DNA of 64,000 nucleotides from Martelella sp. NC20 (lineage in GTDB: Bacteria; Pseudomonadota; Alphaproteobacteria; Rhizobiales; Rhizobiaceae): positions 2,778,001 to 2,842,000 of the forward strand of contig NZ_CP054861.1 in the NCBI RefSeq assembly GCF_013459645.1. Reading direction: 5' to 3'. Position numbers and translations under genes: made by a program. The notes under the pieces were generated by a model. That model was not told the DNA's origin and made no database searches. It saw nothing but the letters and a program-made list of their open reading frames with translations. This document shows, piece by piece, positions 10,259-20,007 of this stretch. Every line of letters starts with the position of its first letter. The first letter of the stretch is position 1.

Positions 10259-10819
10259 ATGACGAATTCGCAAGTGTTGAGGGGACAGGACGATACGGTT
10301 CTCCGGATCGATCCGGCACACTTCCCGCAGAAATTCTCCTACACGGCCAAGGGCACCGATACCCGCATCGCCGTCAAGCTCGATACCCGCGGCGCGGTGG
10401 TGCGACGCAACCTGCCGTCGAGCAACCTGCCGTTCTCGATCGCGCTGCCGGGCCGCGCCTTCAGGGGGGTCGCCGCGCGCGCGGTTGCCCATGTCGACGG
10501 CGCGATCACGGTGACGCTGGAACTGCATCACGCCGATCCGGAATTGTGCATTCCGCTTCTGATCGCCCATGATCTCGACGCGATCGTGGCCGACTGGCAG
10601 GAATGGTCGCTTCTCTACGATATTCCGATGCTGATGGTCGAGGCCGATGGCGCCGCCCGCGCGGTCGATTTCCAGCCGCATCGCGTGCATGCCGCCAATG
10701 ACGAGGCGGGCCCGCGCCGCCGCAAGGCAACCCGACCGATCCCGCGTCTGACGGTTCGCATGGACGACGGCGGCCTCGGCGTCATGCTCAAGCTCGCCGG
10801 CCGCGCGGTCGCGGCCTGA
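10259..10819 (+). CDS. DUF6101 family protein
   Basis: A 186-residue soluble protein matching the DUF6101 family as I know it from Hyphomicrobiales. It begins MTNSQVLRGQDDTVLRIDP, carries VRRNLPSSNLPFSIALP and a conserved centre DLDAIVADWQEWSLLYDIPM, and ends in a basic tail (GPRRRKATRPIPRL). No catalytic motif or membrane segment is visible and the function is unknown. The start follows AAGGGTGATG. It is convergent with ubiA. Confidence 0.8.
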   Translation: MTNSQVLRGQDDTVLRIDPAHFPQKFSYTAKGTDTRIAVKLDTRGAVVRRNLPSSNLPFSIALPGRAFRGVAARAVAHVDGAITVTLELHHADPELCIPLLIAHDLDAIVADWQEWSLLYDIPMLMVEADGAARAVDFQPHRVHAANDEAGPRRRKATRPIPRLTVRMDDGGLGVMLKLAGRAVAA

Positions 10820-10836
10820 GGGGCAGCCCCCAAGAA

Positions 10837-11790
10837 TCAGCCGATGAAGATCGAGACCACCAGTCCGGCGAAGATCGCGATGCCGACATGGTGGTTGGCA
10901 AGAAACAGCCGCTTGCACTGATCGCCGTCCTCGATATCGAGCACGAAGATCTGCCAGAACAGAATGCCGCCGCCGAGGGCGAGACCGGCAAAAGCGGGCC
11001 AGCCGAGACCGGCAACCCGGAACGCAAGCGCCATCAGCGCCAGCATCGCGCCGTAAAAGCCGATCAGCCACGGCTTGGTATTGTCGCCGAAAAGACGCGC
11101 GGTGGAGCGGACGCCGATGAGGGCATCGTCCTCCTTGTCCTGATGGGCGTAGATCGTGTCATAGCCGATGGTCCAGACCACCGAGGCGATGTAGACGAGC
11201 ACGGCGGGCCCGGAGAGCGCGCCGAACACCGCCGACCATCCCACCAGCGCCCCCCAGGAAAACGCCAGCCCCAGCACGAATTGCGGCCAGTCCGTGAAGC
11301 GCTTCGCGAAGGGATAGATCGCCACGATCGCCAGAGAGGCGATGCCGAGCATGATGGTGAAAAGATTGAAGCAGAGAAGCACGGCAAGCCCGGTCAGCGC
11401 CTGCAGCAGGATGAACACCTTCGCCTGCCGCCGCGTGACCCGGCCGGAGGGGAGGGGGCGCGAGCGGGTTCTGGCCACCTGATTGTCGATATCGTGATCG
11501 ACCAGATCATTATAGGTGCAGCCGGCCCCGCGCATGGCAACGGCGCCAAGCCAGAACAACAGCAGATGGGCGATGAACTGCCCGGGGCGGAAGGCATTGG
11601 CATGCGCGCTCACGCCGGCCGCCATCGCCGCCGACCAGAAGCAGGGCCACATCAGCAACTGCCAGCCGATCGGCCGGTCCCAGCGGGCGAGCTGGGCGTA
11701 TGGCCACAGAAAAGGCGGCAGCAGCCGGTAAACGAAATTATCCGACGGCGCGTCGATCACGCGGCCGTCATCCTCGCGAATTTTGCTCAT
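10837..11790 (-). CDS. ubiA: 4-hydroxybenzoate polyprenyltransferase UbiA
   Basis: A 317-residue integral-membrane prenyltransferase that attaches the polyprenyl chain to 4-hydroxybenzoate in ubiquinone synthesis. Both aspartate-rich motifs are present: NDLVDHDIDNQVARTRSRPL near residue 90 and DTIYAHQDKEDDALIGVRST near residue 215. Eight to nine hydrophobic segments and the N-terminal RWDRPIGWQLLMWPCFWS agree with the family. It lies just downstream of cfa on the same strand, 24 bases after that gene's start-distal end. Confidence 0.96.
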   Translation of the reverse strand: MSKIREDDGRVIDAPSDNFVYRLLPPFLWPYAQLARWDRPIGWQLLMWPCFWSAAMAAGVSAHANAFRPGQFIAHLLLFWLGAVAMRGAGCTYNDLVDHDIDNQVARTRSRPLPSGRVTRRQAKVFILLQALTGLAVLLCFNLFTIMLGIASLAIVAIYPFAKRFTDWPQFVLGLAFSWGALVGWSAVFGALSGPAVLVYIASVVWTIGYDTIYAHQDKEDDALIGVRSTARLFGDNTKPWLIGFYGAMLALMALAFRVAGLGWPAFAGLALGGGILFWQIFVLDIEDGDQCKRLFLANHHVGIAIFAGLVVSIFIG

Positions 11791-11814
11791 CTGCCCGCCT
11801 TGAACGAAGCCGGA

Positions 11815-13077
11815 TCAAAGGAAGTCGACAGGCTCCAACGGCGCCCGGTTCGCTTCCGCGGCTTTCAGTTTGTCTTCCGCCTCGAACATATAGCGGCGGT
11901 TATTGGGCGTGGCAAACTGGCTCTTGGAAAGCTGGATCTGGAAGATGAACATCTTGTCCCACGCGAATGCCATTTCGGAGCCGGCGAGATAGAATTCCCA
12001 CATCCGGAAGAATTTTTCGTCGTAGAGTTTGATCGCCTCTTCCTTGCGCGCCACGAAGCGTTCGCGCCAGGCCCTCACCGTATAGGCATAATGCATCTGC
12101 AGGATTTCGATATCGCGCACCAGAAGGCCGGACTTCTCGATCGCCGGCAGCACTTCCGCAAGCGAGGGGATATAGCCGCCGGGGAAGATATATTTTTCGA
12201 TGAACGGGTTGGTGTGTCCGTGGCCGGCGACATCGCGGCCGATCGAATGCAGCACCATCACCCCGTCATCGTCCAGAAGTTCGAAACACTTGTTGAAAAA
12301 ATTCTGGTAGCGGCCAAGGCCGACATGTTCGAACATGCCGACGGAGACGATCCGGTCGAAGGGCCTGGCCTTCATTGTGCGGTAGTCCTGCAGCTCGAAC
12401 CGTACCCTGTCCGACAGCCCGCGCTTTGCCACGCGCTTTTCCGAAATGTTATGCTGCTCGTGGGAAAGCGTGATGCCGGTGCAGTCAACGCCGGCCATCT
12501 CGGCGAGATACATGCTGAGCCCGCCCCAACCGGAGCCGATTTCCAGCACGCGCTGGCCCTCGTTCAGTCTCAGCTTGGCTGCGATATGGCGCTTCTTGGC
12601 CAGTTGCGCCTCATCAAGCGAGATATCCGGCGGATCGAAATAGGCGCAGGAATACTGCCAGTCCTCGTCCAGAAACAGGCTGAACAGCGGCGGCGTCAGG
12701 TCGTAGTGATGGGAGACATTCTTGCGGTTGCGGTTGATCGGCAGCCGCGTCTGCAACTGCGCAAGTCCCGTGCGCCAGAACACCCTTGCCGCCATCAGCG
12801 GCGAGAATACGATCTCGAGCGTGTTGCGGCGCACCAGCGACAGGAAGTCGTAGATATCGCCTTCCTCCATGATGAACCGGCCCTGCATATACATCTCGCC
12901 GAGGGCGAGCGCCGGGTTGGTGGCCACCAGTTTTTCGGCTTCCCTGTCGGCGAACCGGATCGCGACCGGATCACCGGTGCCATCTCCGAAACTCGTTATT
13001 GCTCCTGTTGCGTCCTTGACCCTTAATGTCCCGGTATTGATGATCTTTTCGATCAGGTTGAACAGCGGTGAAGCCAT
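11815..13077 (-). CDS. cfa: Cyclopropane-fatty-acyl-phospholipid synthase
   Basis: A 420-residue SAM-dependent enzyme that converts unsaturated phospholipid acyl chains to cyclopropane chains, linked in many bacteria to acid and stationary-phase stress. Features are the SAM site LEIGSGWGGLSMYLAE, CAYFDPPDISLDEAQLAK before it, FDRIVSVGMFEHVG and the C-terminal ARKEEAIKLYDEKFFRMWEFYL. The ATG at 13077 follows GGGGGA at good spacing; a GTG at 13107 would add an unsupported ten residues. The upstream region has two TTGACGCA direct repeats (13115 and 13134) that could bind a regulator. Confidence 0.93.
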   Translation of the reverse strand: MASPLFNLIEKIINTGTLRVKDATGAITSFGDGTGDPVAIRFADREAEKLVATNPALALGEMYMQGRFIMEEGDIYDFLSLVRRNTLEIVFSPLMAARVFWRTGLAQLQTRLPINRNRKNVSHHYDLTPPLFSLFLDEDWQYSCAYFDPPDISLDEAQLAKKRHIAAKLRLNEGQRVLEIGSGWGGLSMYLAEMAGVDCTGITLSHEQHNISEKRVAKRGLSDRVRFELQDYRTMKARPFDRIVSVGMFEHVGLGRYQNFFNKCFELLDDDGVMVLHSIGRDVAGHGHTNPFIEKYIFPGGYIPSLAEVLPAIEKSGLLVRDIEILQMHYAYTVRAWRERFVARKEEAIKLYDEKFFRMWEFYLAGSEMAFAWDKMFIFQIQLSKSQFATPNNRRYMFEAEDKLKAAEANRAPLEPVDFL

Positions 13078-13428
13078 CGCAATCCCCCGAATGCCTGCGT
13101 ATGTCACATATTATTTGACGCACATTATTCAACTTGACGCAAGAAACAAGGCGGGGGAAACGCGACAATGCAATGGTAAGTTGGACGGTTGACATGCCTT
13201 TTGCGGGAAATCTTCTCTGATGCATCCCTGGATTGTGTCGGCGAAGGTATCAATTCCGATAGCAAGCCGAATCGCGAAAATGGGTATTGCGGCGCGAAAG
13301 CGATCGAAACGGGGCGGCGAGCTTTTTCCGTCCGTTCCGGCGGCTGCAGTCGCAGCCTCGTTGTTGAGGTCATCGTCGGCAAATCACAGACGGGCTATCC
13401 GCGGGCGCCGATCGGTGGAGCTGAGCGC
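13078..13428. other. Intergenic region upstream of cfa and downstream of tex
   Basis: A region of 351 bases without a convincing gene. The part next to cfa is AT-rich and holds two direct TTGACGCA copies and the presumed cfa promoter (reading leftward). The rest shows no repeat-family element or hairpin I could support. Confidence 0.5.
13115..13141. promoter_or_regulatory. Direct repeat TTGACGCA x2 upstream of cfa
   Basis: Identical octamers at 13115-13122 and 13134-13141, 19 bases apart, roughly two helical turns. They lie 38-64 bases before the chosen cfa start within an AT-rich stretch. Spacing and position suggest a binding site for a dimeric regulator, but the regulator is unknown. Confidence 0.35.
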
Positions 13429-15723
13429 TCACTTCTTGCGCATCGCATCCGCAAGCGCCGCGCCGAATGCGCCCTGGGCTTGCTGCTTGCCGCCGCGATT
13501 ATTGCTGCGTTCCTGCGGGCGGTCATTGCGGGGCGCTCTGACGGGCGGGGCGCCGTCATCCTTCTTCATCGACAGGGCGATGCGCTTGCGTTTGACATCC
13601 ACGTCGACGACGCGGACCTTCACCACGTCGCCGGCTTTCACAACCTCATGCGGATCCTTGACGAAGCGGTCGGCGAGCTGCGAGACGTGCACCAGCCCGT
13701 CCTGATGCACGCCGATATCGACGAACGCGCCGAAGGCGGCGACATTGGTGACGGTGCCTTCCAGCATCATGCCGGGTTTCAGATCGGAAATCGCGTCGAT
13801 GCCGTCGGCAAAGCTCGCGGTCCTGAATTCGGGACGCGGGTCGCGGCCGGGCTTTTCGAGTTCTGACAGAATGTCGCGCACGGTCGGCAGGCCGAATCGG
13901 TCATCGACGAAGGCGCGCGGATCGACGGTCTTCAGGGCGGCGCTGTCGCCCATCAGCGCGCGCAGGTCGCGCCCGCAGGCGGCGACGATCTTCTTCGCCA
14001 CGTCATAGGCCTCCGGATGGACGGCGGACGAATCGAGCGGCTCGACGCCGTCGCGGATGCGCAGAAACCCGGCGCTCTGTTCGAAGGCGCGCGGACCAAG
14101 CCGGGCAACCTTCAGCAATTCCCTGCGGCTCCTGAACGCGCCATTGGCGTCGCGGTGCAGCACGATCGCCTCGGCAATCGAGGGGCCGAGACCGGAAACG
14201 CGGGCAAGCAGCGGCGCGGAAGCGGTGTTGAGGTCGACGCCGACGCCGTTGACCGCGTCCTCGACCACGGCATCGAGCGAGCGCGACAGTTTCATCTGGT
14301 CGACATCGTGCTGATACTGGCCGACGCCGATCGATTTCGGCTCGATCTTGACGAGTTCGGCCAGCGGGTCCTGCAATCGCCGGGCGATCGAGACCGCGCC
14401 GCGCAGCGAAACGTCAAGCTCCGGAAACTCCTTCGCCGCCATCTCCGAGGCCGAATAGACCGAAGCGCCGGCCTCCGACACGATCACCTTCATCGGCTTC
14501 GGCTCGGGAACCGTCTTCAGCACGTCGGCGACCAGTTTTTCGGTTTCGCGGCTGGCCGTGCCGTTGCCGATCGCGATCAGCGAGACGTTGTGGCGCGCGA
14601 TCAGCGCCTTCAGCACGGCCATCGCGCCCTGAATGTCGTTGCGCGGCTGGAACGGATAGATGGTCGCGGTATCGAGTAGCTTGCCGGTGCCGTCGACGGC
14701 CGCGACCTTGACGCCGGTGCGGATGCCCGGATCGAGGCCGAGCGTGACGCGGGAGCCGGCGGGGGCTGCCAGCAGCAGGTCCTTCAGATTGCGGGCGAAC
14801 ACATGGATCGCCTCGTCCTCGGCGCGCTCGCGCATTTCCCGCATCAGATCGAGCGACAGCGAGGTGGAAAGCTTGACCCGCCAGCACCAGCCGGCGACCT
14901 GCATCAGGAAGGCGTTGGCCTTGCCCTCCTTGCCGATATCGAAGAAGCGGGCGATCATCTGCTGGGCGGGTTTGACCGGGGCGGGGTTATCGCGGTCGGC
15001 CTCGATCGCGACCGACAGTACTTCCTCGTTGAAGCCGCGCAGCATGGCGAGCACGCGATGGCCCGGCGCGGTCGCGAATTTTTCGGCATGATCGAAATAG
15101 TCGGAGAATTTCTGTCCGGCCTCTTCCTTGCCCGCCACCACCGTGGCGTAGAGCATCGCATTGTCGCGCATATAGTGCCGCAGCCTGCCGACGAGTTCGG
15201 CGTTTTCCGCGAACTCCTCCGACAGGATATCGCGGACGCCGTCGAGCGCGGCGCGGGTATCGGCGACCTTTTCATTGATGTAGGCCTCGGCAAGCTTTTC
15301 CGGGTCCACGTTCCGGTTCTGGAAAATCGCATCGGCCAGCGGCTGAAGGCCGTTCTCGCGGGCGATCATCGCGCGGGTGCGGCGCTTTGGCTTGTAGGGG
15401 AGATAGAGGTCTTCGAGTTCGGACTTGGTGGCAACAGCGGCGATCTTGCCGGACAGCTCGTCCGTCATCTTGCCCTGGCCGGTGATCGATTCGACGATCG
15501 TGGCGCGCCGCGCCTCCAGTTCGCGCAGATAGGTGACGCGCTCGGCAAGAGTGCGTAACTGTCCGTCATCGAGCCCGCCGGTAGCCTCCTTGCGGTAGCG
15601 CGCAACGAACGGCACGGTCGCCCCGTCATCCAGAAGCTTCAGCGCGGCGTCCACCTGATCTGGGCGGGCCTTGATTTCCTCGGCGACGATGCGGGCGATT
15701 TTTGCTGCGGCCATCAATTTCAT
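13429..15723 (-). CDS. tex: Tex family RNA-binding transcription accessory protein
   Basis: A 764-residue cytoplasmic nucleic-acid-binding protein of the Tex/YqgF-like group. In order are an N-terminal helical domain ([41 protein letters not shown]), the YqgF/RNase-H-like region ([20 protein letters not shown]), helix-hairpin-helix motifs ([20 protein letters not shown]) and a C-terminal S1 domain ([20 protein letters not shown]). A basic, low-complexity tail follows. The ATG at 15723 follows GGAAGATGGA; an ATG at 15702 and a GTG at 15735 are also in frame. Confidence 0.95.
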   Translation of the reverse strand: MKLMAAAKIARIVAEEIKARPDQVDAALKLLDDGATVPFVARYRKEATGGLDDGQLRTLAERVTYLRELEARRATIVESITGQGKMTDELSGKIAAVATKSELEDLYLPYKPKRRTRAMIARENGLQPLADAIFQNRNVDPEKLAEAYINEKVADTRAALDGVRDILSEEFAENAELVGRLRHYMRDNAMLYATVVAGKEEAGQKFSDYFDHAEKFATAPGHRVLAMLRGFNEEVLSVAIEADRDNPAPVKPAQQMIARFFDIGKEGKANAFLMQVAGWCWRVKLSTSLSLDLMREMRERAEDEAIHVFARNLKDLLLAAPAGSRVTLGLDPGIRTGVKVAAVDGTGKLLDTATIYPFQPRNDIQGAMAVLKALIARHNVSLIAIGNGTASRETEKLVADVLKTVPEPKPMKVIVSEAGASVYSASEMAAKEFPELDVSLRGAVSIARRLQDPLAELVKIEPKSIGVGQYQHDVDQMKLSRSLDAVVEDAVNGVGVDLNTASAPLLARVSGLGPSIAEAIVLHRDANGAFRSRRELLKVARLGPRAFEQSAGFLRIRDGVEPLDSSAVHPEAYDVAKKIVAACGRDLRALMGDSAALKTVDPRAFVDDRFGLPTVRDILSELEKPGRDPRPEFRTASFADGIDAISDLKPGMMLEGTVTNVAAFGAFVDIGVHQDGLVHVSQLADRFVKDPHEVVKAGDVVKVRVVDVDVKRKRIALSMKKDDGAPPVRAPRNDRPQERSNNRGGKQQAQGAFGAALADAMRKK

Positions 15724-15897
15724 TCCATCTTCCACGGGAGCGGTGAATTTAGGCGTTCATAGCGCCGAAACAATGGCTTTGGCGATGGCGTTTGCGACCG
15801 TCCACAATATTGCCCCGGATGTTAACGCATCCCGGCCTTGACCTTTGCCGCCCGCCTGCTTACCCAACCGCGAGCAGGTGACAAACGGAGCGGACCC

Positions 15898-17169
15898 ATG
15901 AATGTCCTTCTGATCGGTTCGGGCGGGCGCGAGCATGCGCTGGCCTGGAAACTCGCGCAATCCCCCGAAATCGGCGCTTTCTATGCCGCTCCCGGCAATC
16001 CGGGCATCGCAGCCCATGCCGTCTGCGTGGCGCTCGATGTTACCGACCACGCGGCGGTGGTGGCGTTCTGCGGGGAAAAAGCGATCGACCTCGTGGTCGT
16101 CGGCCCCGAGGCCCCGCTGGTTGCCGGCCTCGCGGATGATCTGCAGGCGGCCGGGCTGAAAGTGTTCGGGCCGACCAAAGCGGCCGCGCAGCTTGAAGGC
16201 TCCAAGGGCTTCACCAAGGATCTGTGCGCGCGCTACGATATCCCGACCGGCGCCTATCAGCGGTTCGACAATGCGGAAGCCGCCAAGGCCTATGTGCACG
16301 AAATCGGCGCGCCGATCGTGATCAAGGCCGATGGCCTTGCCGCCGGCAAGGGCGTCACCGTGGCCCGCACCAATGACGAGGCACTCGCCGCGATCGATGA
16401 CTGCTTCTCAGGCACGTTCGGCGCGGCCGGCGCGGAAGTCGTGGTCGAGGAATTTCTGGTGGGCGAGGAAGCGAGCTTCTTCTGCCTGTCGGACGGAAAG
16501 CACGCGCTGCCGCTGGCCACCGCCCAGGATCACAAGGCCGTCGGCGATGGCGATACCGGACCCAACACCGGCGGCATGGGCGCCTATTCGCCGGCGCCGG
16601 TGATGGACGCGGCGATGATCGAGCGCACGATGAAGGAGATCATCGAACCCACGATCCGCGGCATGGCGGAAATGGGACATCCGTTTCAGGGCGTGCTCTA
16701 TGCCGGGCTGATGATCACCGAAAAGGGGCCGGAGCTGATCGAATACAATGCGCGTTTCGGCGATCCCGAATGCCAGGTGATGATGATGCGGCTGAAGAGC
16801 GATCTGCTGCCGATACTCGTCGCCTGCGCCGACGGCACGCTCGATGGCGTTTCGGCCGTGTGGAGCGAGCAGACCGCGCTGACGGTGGTGATGGCGTCCA
16901 AGGGGTATCCGGGCGGCTACAGGAAGGGCAGCGAGATCAAGGCGTTGCCCGCCGACGATGGCTCCGCCCGCACCTTCCATGCCGGCACGGCGGTGAAGGA
17001 CGGCAGGCTTGTCGCCAATGGCGGTCGGGTGCTGAACGTCACCGCGCTCGGCCCCAATGTCACCGAGGCGCAGACCCGCGCTTATGAACTGATCGAGAGC
17101 ATCGACTGGCCGGAAGGCTTCTGCCGCCGCGATATCGGCTGGCGCGCGGTTGCCCGCGAAGAGGGCTGA
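15898..17169 (+). CDS. purD: Phosphoribosylamine--glycine ligase PurD
   Basis: The 423-residue GAR synthetase of de novo purine synthesis, joining phosphoribosylamine and glycine with ATP. It shows [20 protein letters not shown] at the N-terminus, [35 protein letters not shown], the ATP-grasp signature [32 protein letters not shown] and [16 protein letters not shown]. The ATG at 15898 is behind CGGAGCGG and matches the family's exact N-terminus. It is convergent with the iclR gene. Confidence 0.97.
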   Translation: MNVLLIGSGGREHALAWKLAQSPEIGAFYAAPGNPGIAAHAVCVALDVTDHAAVVAFCGEKAIDLVVVGPEAPLVAGLADDLQAAGLKVFGPTKAAAQLEGSKGFTKDLCARYDIPTGAYQRFDNAEAAKAYVHEIGAPIVIKADGLAAGKGVTVARTNDEALAAIDDCFSGTFGAAGAEVVVEEFLVGEEASFFCLSDGKHALPLATAQDHKAVGDGDTGPNTGGMGAYSPAPVMDAAMIERTMKEIIEPTIRGMAEMGHPFQGVLYAGLMITEKGPELIEYNARFGDPECQVMMMRLKSDLLPILVACADGTLDGVSAVWSEQTALTVVMASKGYPGGYRKGSEIKALPADDGSARTFHAGTAVKDGRLVANGGRVLNVTALGPNVTEAQTRAYELIESIDWPEGFCRRDIGWRAVAREEG

Positions 17170-17187
17170 AAAGCAGAATCCCGGTTA

Positions 17188-17874
17188 TCAGGCTGGAATA
17201 ATCAGCGCGGCTGCGCGCTCGGTCAGGAGTTTCGCAACCCTTGCGGTGGCAACCTCATCAAGCCGCGTGACCGGACCCGATACCGCGATTGCGCCGCGCA
17301 GCCTGCCGCTCTGGTCGAAGACGGGGGCGGCAATCGCCGCCACATCCGGGTTGCGCTCGCCGCGCGAGGTGGCAAAGCCTGCCTCACGGATATCATCCCA
17401 CTTTGATCCGCTATCCCTGTCGAAAGCCTGCAGCACCTTTCCCGAGGCTCCCAGCCCGATGGGCAATTCGACGCCTTCTGCAACCGAGTGGCGGATCGCG
17501 CGCTCCGGCTCGCTGCGATAAAGGCACAGCCGGGCGTCGCCGCGGCGCACGTAGAATGACGCCGTTTCCCCCGTCGCCTTCGCCAGGTGGGCAAGCTCTG
17601 CCCTGATCCCGTCGCCGAGCGAGAAGGATGCGCGGTATTGCGCTCCCAGCCGCCAGACCGTGCTCGCCAGCCGGTATTGCCCAAGCTCGTCCCGCTCCAG
17701 ATAGCCAAACCGTATCAGCGAGTTGAGAAGCCGCAGGATAGTGCTCTTGTAGAGCCCTGTTTCCCGCGCGATCTGCGCCAGTGAAAGCGGCTGATCTGCC
17801 GTCGCGAAGCATTCGAGAATAGCAAGTGCCCGATCGACGGCGTCGACGCCTTTTTGCTCGGCGAGCTGACCCAT
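17188..17874 (-). CDS. IclR family transcriptional regulator
   Basis: A 228-residue IclR-type regulator. The N-terminal winged helix-turn-helix reads AVDRALAILECFATADQPLSLAQIARETGLYKSTILRLLN in pieces, and the C-terminal ligand-binding domain includes LGASGKVLQAF and FATSRGERNPDVAAIAAPVFDQ. It is divergent from the CoA-transferase/lyase/tct genes, the usual arrangement for a local regulator of a catabolic operon, so it probably controls them in response to the transported acid or a derivative (inference). The 98-base divergent gap contains a TCGTT-N6-AACGA inverted repeat. Confidence 0.93.
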   Translation of the reverse strand: MGQLAEQKGVDAVDRALAILECFATADQPLSLAQIARETGLYKSTILRLLNSLIRFGYLERDELGQYRLASTVWRLGAQYRASFSLGDGIRAELAHLAKATGETASFYVRRGDARLCLYRSEPERAIRHSVAEGVELPIGLGASGKVLQAFDRDSGSKWDDIREAGFATSRGERNPDVAAIAAPVFDQSGRLRGAIAVSGPVTRLDEVATARVAKLLTERAAALIIPA

Positions 17875-17932
17875 GGAGAATCCCTCAGTGGACTGGACGA
17901 TTGAATACCGTTCTGTTATTGTGAGCAGCGTT

Positions 17933-17948
17933 TCGTTAGATAGAACGA
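17933..17948. promoter_or_regulatory. Inverted repeat TCGTT-N6-AACGA in the iclR divergent promoter
   Basis: Five-base arms at 17933-17937 and 17944-17948 lie between the divergent iclR and CoA-transferase starts, 25 bases before the latter. A further GTTCT at 17910 and AGAAC at 17942 give an outer imperfect pairing. This is a candidate IclR operator; no binding evidence exists in sequence alone. Confidence 0.4.
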
Positions 17949-17972
17949 TAAAATCTGATTGGCAAGGGTAAA

Positions 17973-19184
17973 TTGACGTATAATCAACAAAAACCGTCTC
18001 CCCTCGAAGGCATCAGGATATTGGACCTTAGCAATGTTCTGGCGGGTCCGTTCTGCTGTCATCAGCTCGCTCATATGGGGGCGGAGGTGATCAAGGTCGA
18101 AAATGTCCGGGGCGGCGATCTGGCCCGGCAGCTCGGCGTCGATCCAGAGCTGAACAAGCGCAATATGGGCATCTCGTTTCTCGCGCAGAACGCCGGCAAG
18201 AAATCCGTGACGCTCAACCTCAAGGACGAGGCCGGCAAGGCGCTTCTCAAACAACTGGTCGCAACCGCCGACGTGCTGGTGGAAAACTACCGGCCGGGCG
18301 TGATGAAGCGGCTCGGCCTCGACTACGAGGTGTTGAAGGCCGTCAACCCGAAGCTGATCTACTGCGCGATCTCGGGCTTCGGCCAGGAGGGTCCCTGGGT
18401 GCATCGGCCGGCCTATGATCAGATCATTCAGGGCAGTTCCGGCGTCATGTCGATAACCGGTGATGCAGACAGCGCACCGATGCGCGTCGGCTATCCGATC
18501 GCCGACACGATCGGCGGCATGACCGCCGCCTTCGCGATCGCCGCGGCACTCAATGCGCCGGAACGGGGCAGCTTCATCGATGTCTCGATGCTGGAAGCGA
18601 CGATCGCCACCATGGGCTGGGCCGTCTCGAACTATCTCATCGGCGGTGTGGCGCCGACCCCCAATGGCAACGAGAACCTGACATCGGCACCATCCGGCAC
18701 GTTCCAGGCCGAAGATGCGCCCATCAATATCGCGGCCAACAAGGACGAGCAGTGGGAGGCGCTGGCGCGCCATATCGGCCGGCCGGAACTGCTTGAGGAC
18801 CCGCGCTTTCTCAACCGCGAACTGCGCAAGCAGAACCGTCTGTCGCTGAAAGCCGAAATAGAAACCGTGCTGGTCACCCGGCCCGCGCGCGAATGGGCGC
18901 GGGAGATGAACCGGATCGGCGTGCCCGCAGGGGCTGTGCTTTCCGTGCCGGAGGTTCTCGCCCATCCACAGATCACCGAGCGGGGCCTGCTTGCGACTTT
19001 TGGCCAAGTGCCCGGCGTCGAAAGAGATATTACAGTCGTCAGAACCGGCTTCAAACTCGATGGCAAGGCACCCGCCGTTGAAGACGCGCCGCCGATTCTC
19101 GGCCAGCACAACGACGAAATCTATACCGATCTCGGCCTCACCGGCCAGCAGATCAACGAACTGAAGGATGCAGGGGTCATATGA
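17973..19184 (+). CDS. Family III (CaiB/BaiF) CoA-transferase
   Basis: A 403-residue CoA-transferase that moves CoA from one acyl-CoA to a free carboxylate. Family features are IRILDLSNVLAGPFCCHQLAHMGAEVIKVE at the N-terminus (read in parts), LVENYRPGVMKRLGLDY, YCAISGFGQEGP and YPIADTIGGMTAAFAI, where the Asp is expected to be the catalytic residue. The start is TTG at 17973 behind AAGGG. The stop overlaps the start of the lyase gene (ATGA), suggesting coupled translation. Together with the lyase and tripartite transporter downstream, it probably activates a di- or tricarboxylate as its CoA thioester. The exact substrate is unknown. Confidence 0.92.
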   Translation: MTYNQQKPSPLEGIRILDLSNVLAGPFCCHQLAHMGAEVIKVENVRGGDLARQLGVDPELNKRNMGISFLAQNAGKKSVTLNLKDEAGKALLKQLVATADVLVENYRPGVMKRLGLDYEVLKAVNPKLIYCAISGFGQEGPWVHRPAYDQIIQGSSGVMSITGDADSAPMRVGYPIADTIGGMTAAFAIAAALNAPERGSFIDVSMLEATIATMGWAVSNYLIGGVAPTPNGNENLTSAPSGTFQAEDAPINIAANKDEQWEALARHIGRPELLEDPRFLNRELRKQNRLSLKAEIETVLVTRPAREWAREMNRIGVPAGAVLSVPEVLAHPQITERGLLATFGQVPGVERDITVVRTGFKLDGKAPAVEDAPPILGQHNDEIYTDLGLTGQQINELKDAGVI

Positions 19185-19981
19185 GCGACGTCGCCGACTG
19201 GTGGAGCACCGAAATCATCGACATGGCCCCGGGCCAGATCCGCATGCGCGGCAGGCCGATCGAGGAACTCATCGGCAATGTCAGCTTTGCACAGATGGTG
19301 TGGCTGATGACGCGCGGCGACCTGCCCTCGAAGCCGGAGGCGGATCTGCTGGAAGCGGCCCTCGTCGCCGCCGTCGATCACGGCCCGCAAGCGCCCTCGA
19401 TCGCGGCTGCCCGGATGGCGGTGACCTGCGGCCTGTCGCTCAACGGCGCAATGGCCAATGCGGTCAATATGCTGGATGACGTCCATGGCGGAGCCGGCGA
19501 ACAGGCGCTTGAGCTTTATCGCCTGATTGATTCGGCCGCGACCGATGGCGCGCCGCTTGACGAAGCGGTCGCCGATTGCGTCGCCGAGTTCCAGGCCACC
19601 CGCGGCAAATATATTCCGGGCTTCGGCCACCGCTTTCACAAGCCCGTCGACCCGCGCAGTCCGCGCCTTCTGGCGCTTGTGGACGAGGCCGCGGCGAACG
19701 GCGTGGTCAGCGGCAGGTTCGCCGCAGTCGGCCGCGCGCTCGGCGCGCATCTGGAGGCCGCCCGCGGCAAACCGGTGCCCATGAATATCGACGGCGCGAC
19801 CGCCGTGATCTATGGCGAACTCGGCTTCCCGGCGCCGCTTGCCCGCGGGCTGTTCTGCCTGTCGCGCTCGGTCGGCGCCATGTCGCACGCCTATGAACAG
19901 ATGCAGCAGGGGGGCCGCAACAAGGGGCCGACGCCTCCGCATTACCGGTGGACCTACACGGGGCCCAATCCGATATCCTGA
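19181..19981 (+). CDS. Citryl-CoA lyase-like protein (citrate synthase fold)
   Basis: A 266-residue member of the citrate synthase superfamily, much shorter than true citrate synthase (about 430). The catalytic positions can be placed: His in DDVHGGAGEQA, His in GFGHRFHKPVDPR, and Asp in MNIDGATAVIYGELG; an active-site Arg is likely in LSRSVGAMSHA. This short form resembles citryl-CoA lyases, which split citryl-CoA to acetyl-CoA and oxaloacetate. The pairing with a CoA-transferase (overlapping by 4 bases) and a TTT transporter supports lyase action on a CoA-activated hydroxy-acid such as citrate or citramalate. Substrate identity is inferred only. Confidence 0.85.
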   Translation: MSDVADWWSTEIIDMAPGQIRMRGRPIEELIGNVSFAQMVWLMTRGDLPSKPEADLLEAALVAAVDHGPQAPSIAAARMAVTCGLSLNGAMANAVNMLDDVHGGAGEQALELYRLIDSAATDGAPLDEAVADCVAEFQATRGKYIPGFGHRFHKPVDPRSPRLLALVDEAAANGVVSGRFAAVGRALGAHLEAARGKPVPMNIDGATAVIYGELGFPAPLARGLFCLSRSVGAMSHAYEQMQQGGRNKGPTPPHYRWTYTGPNPIS

Positions 19982-20007
19982 AATGGTCGAAAAAAGGGAG
20001 GACCATC

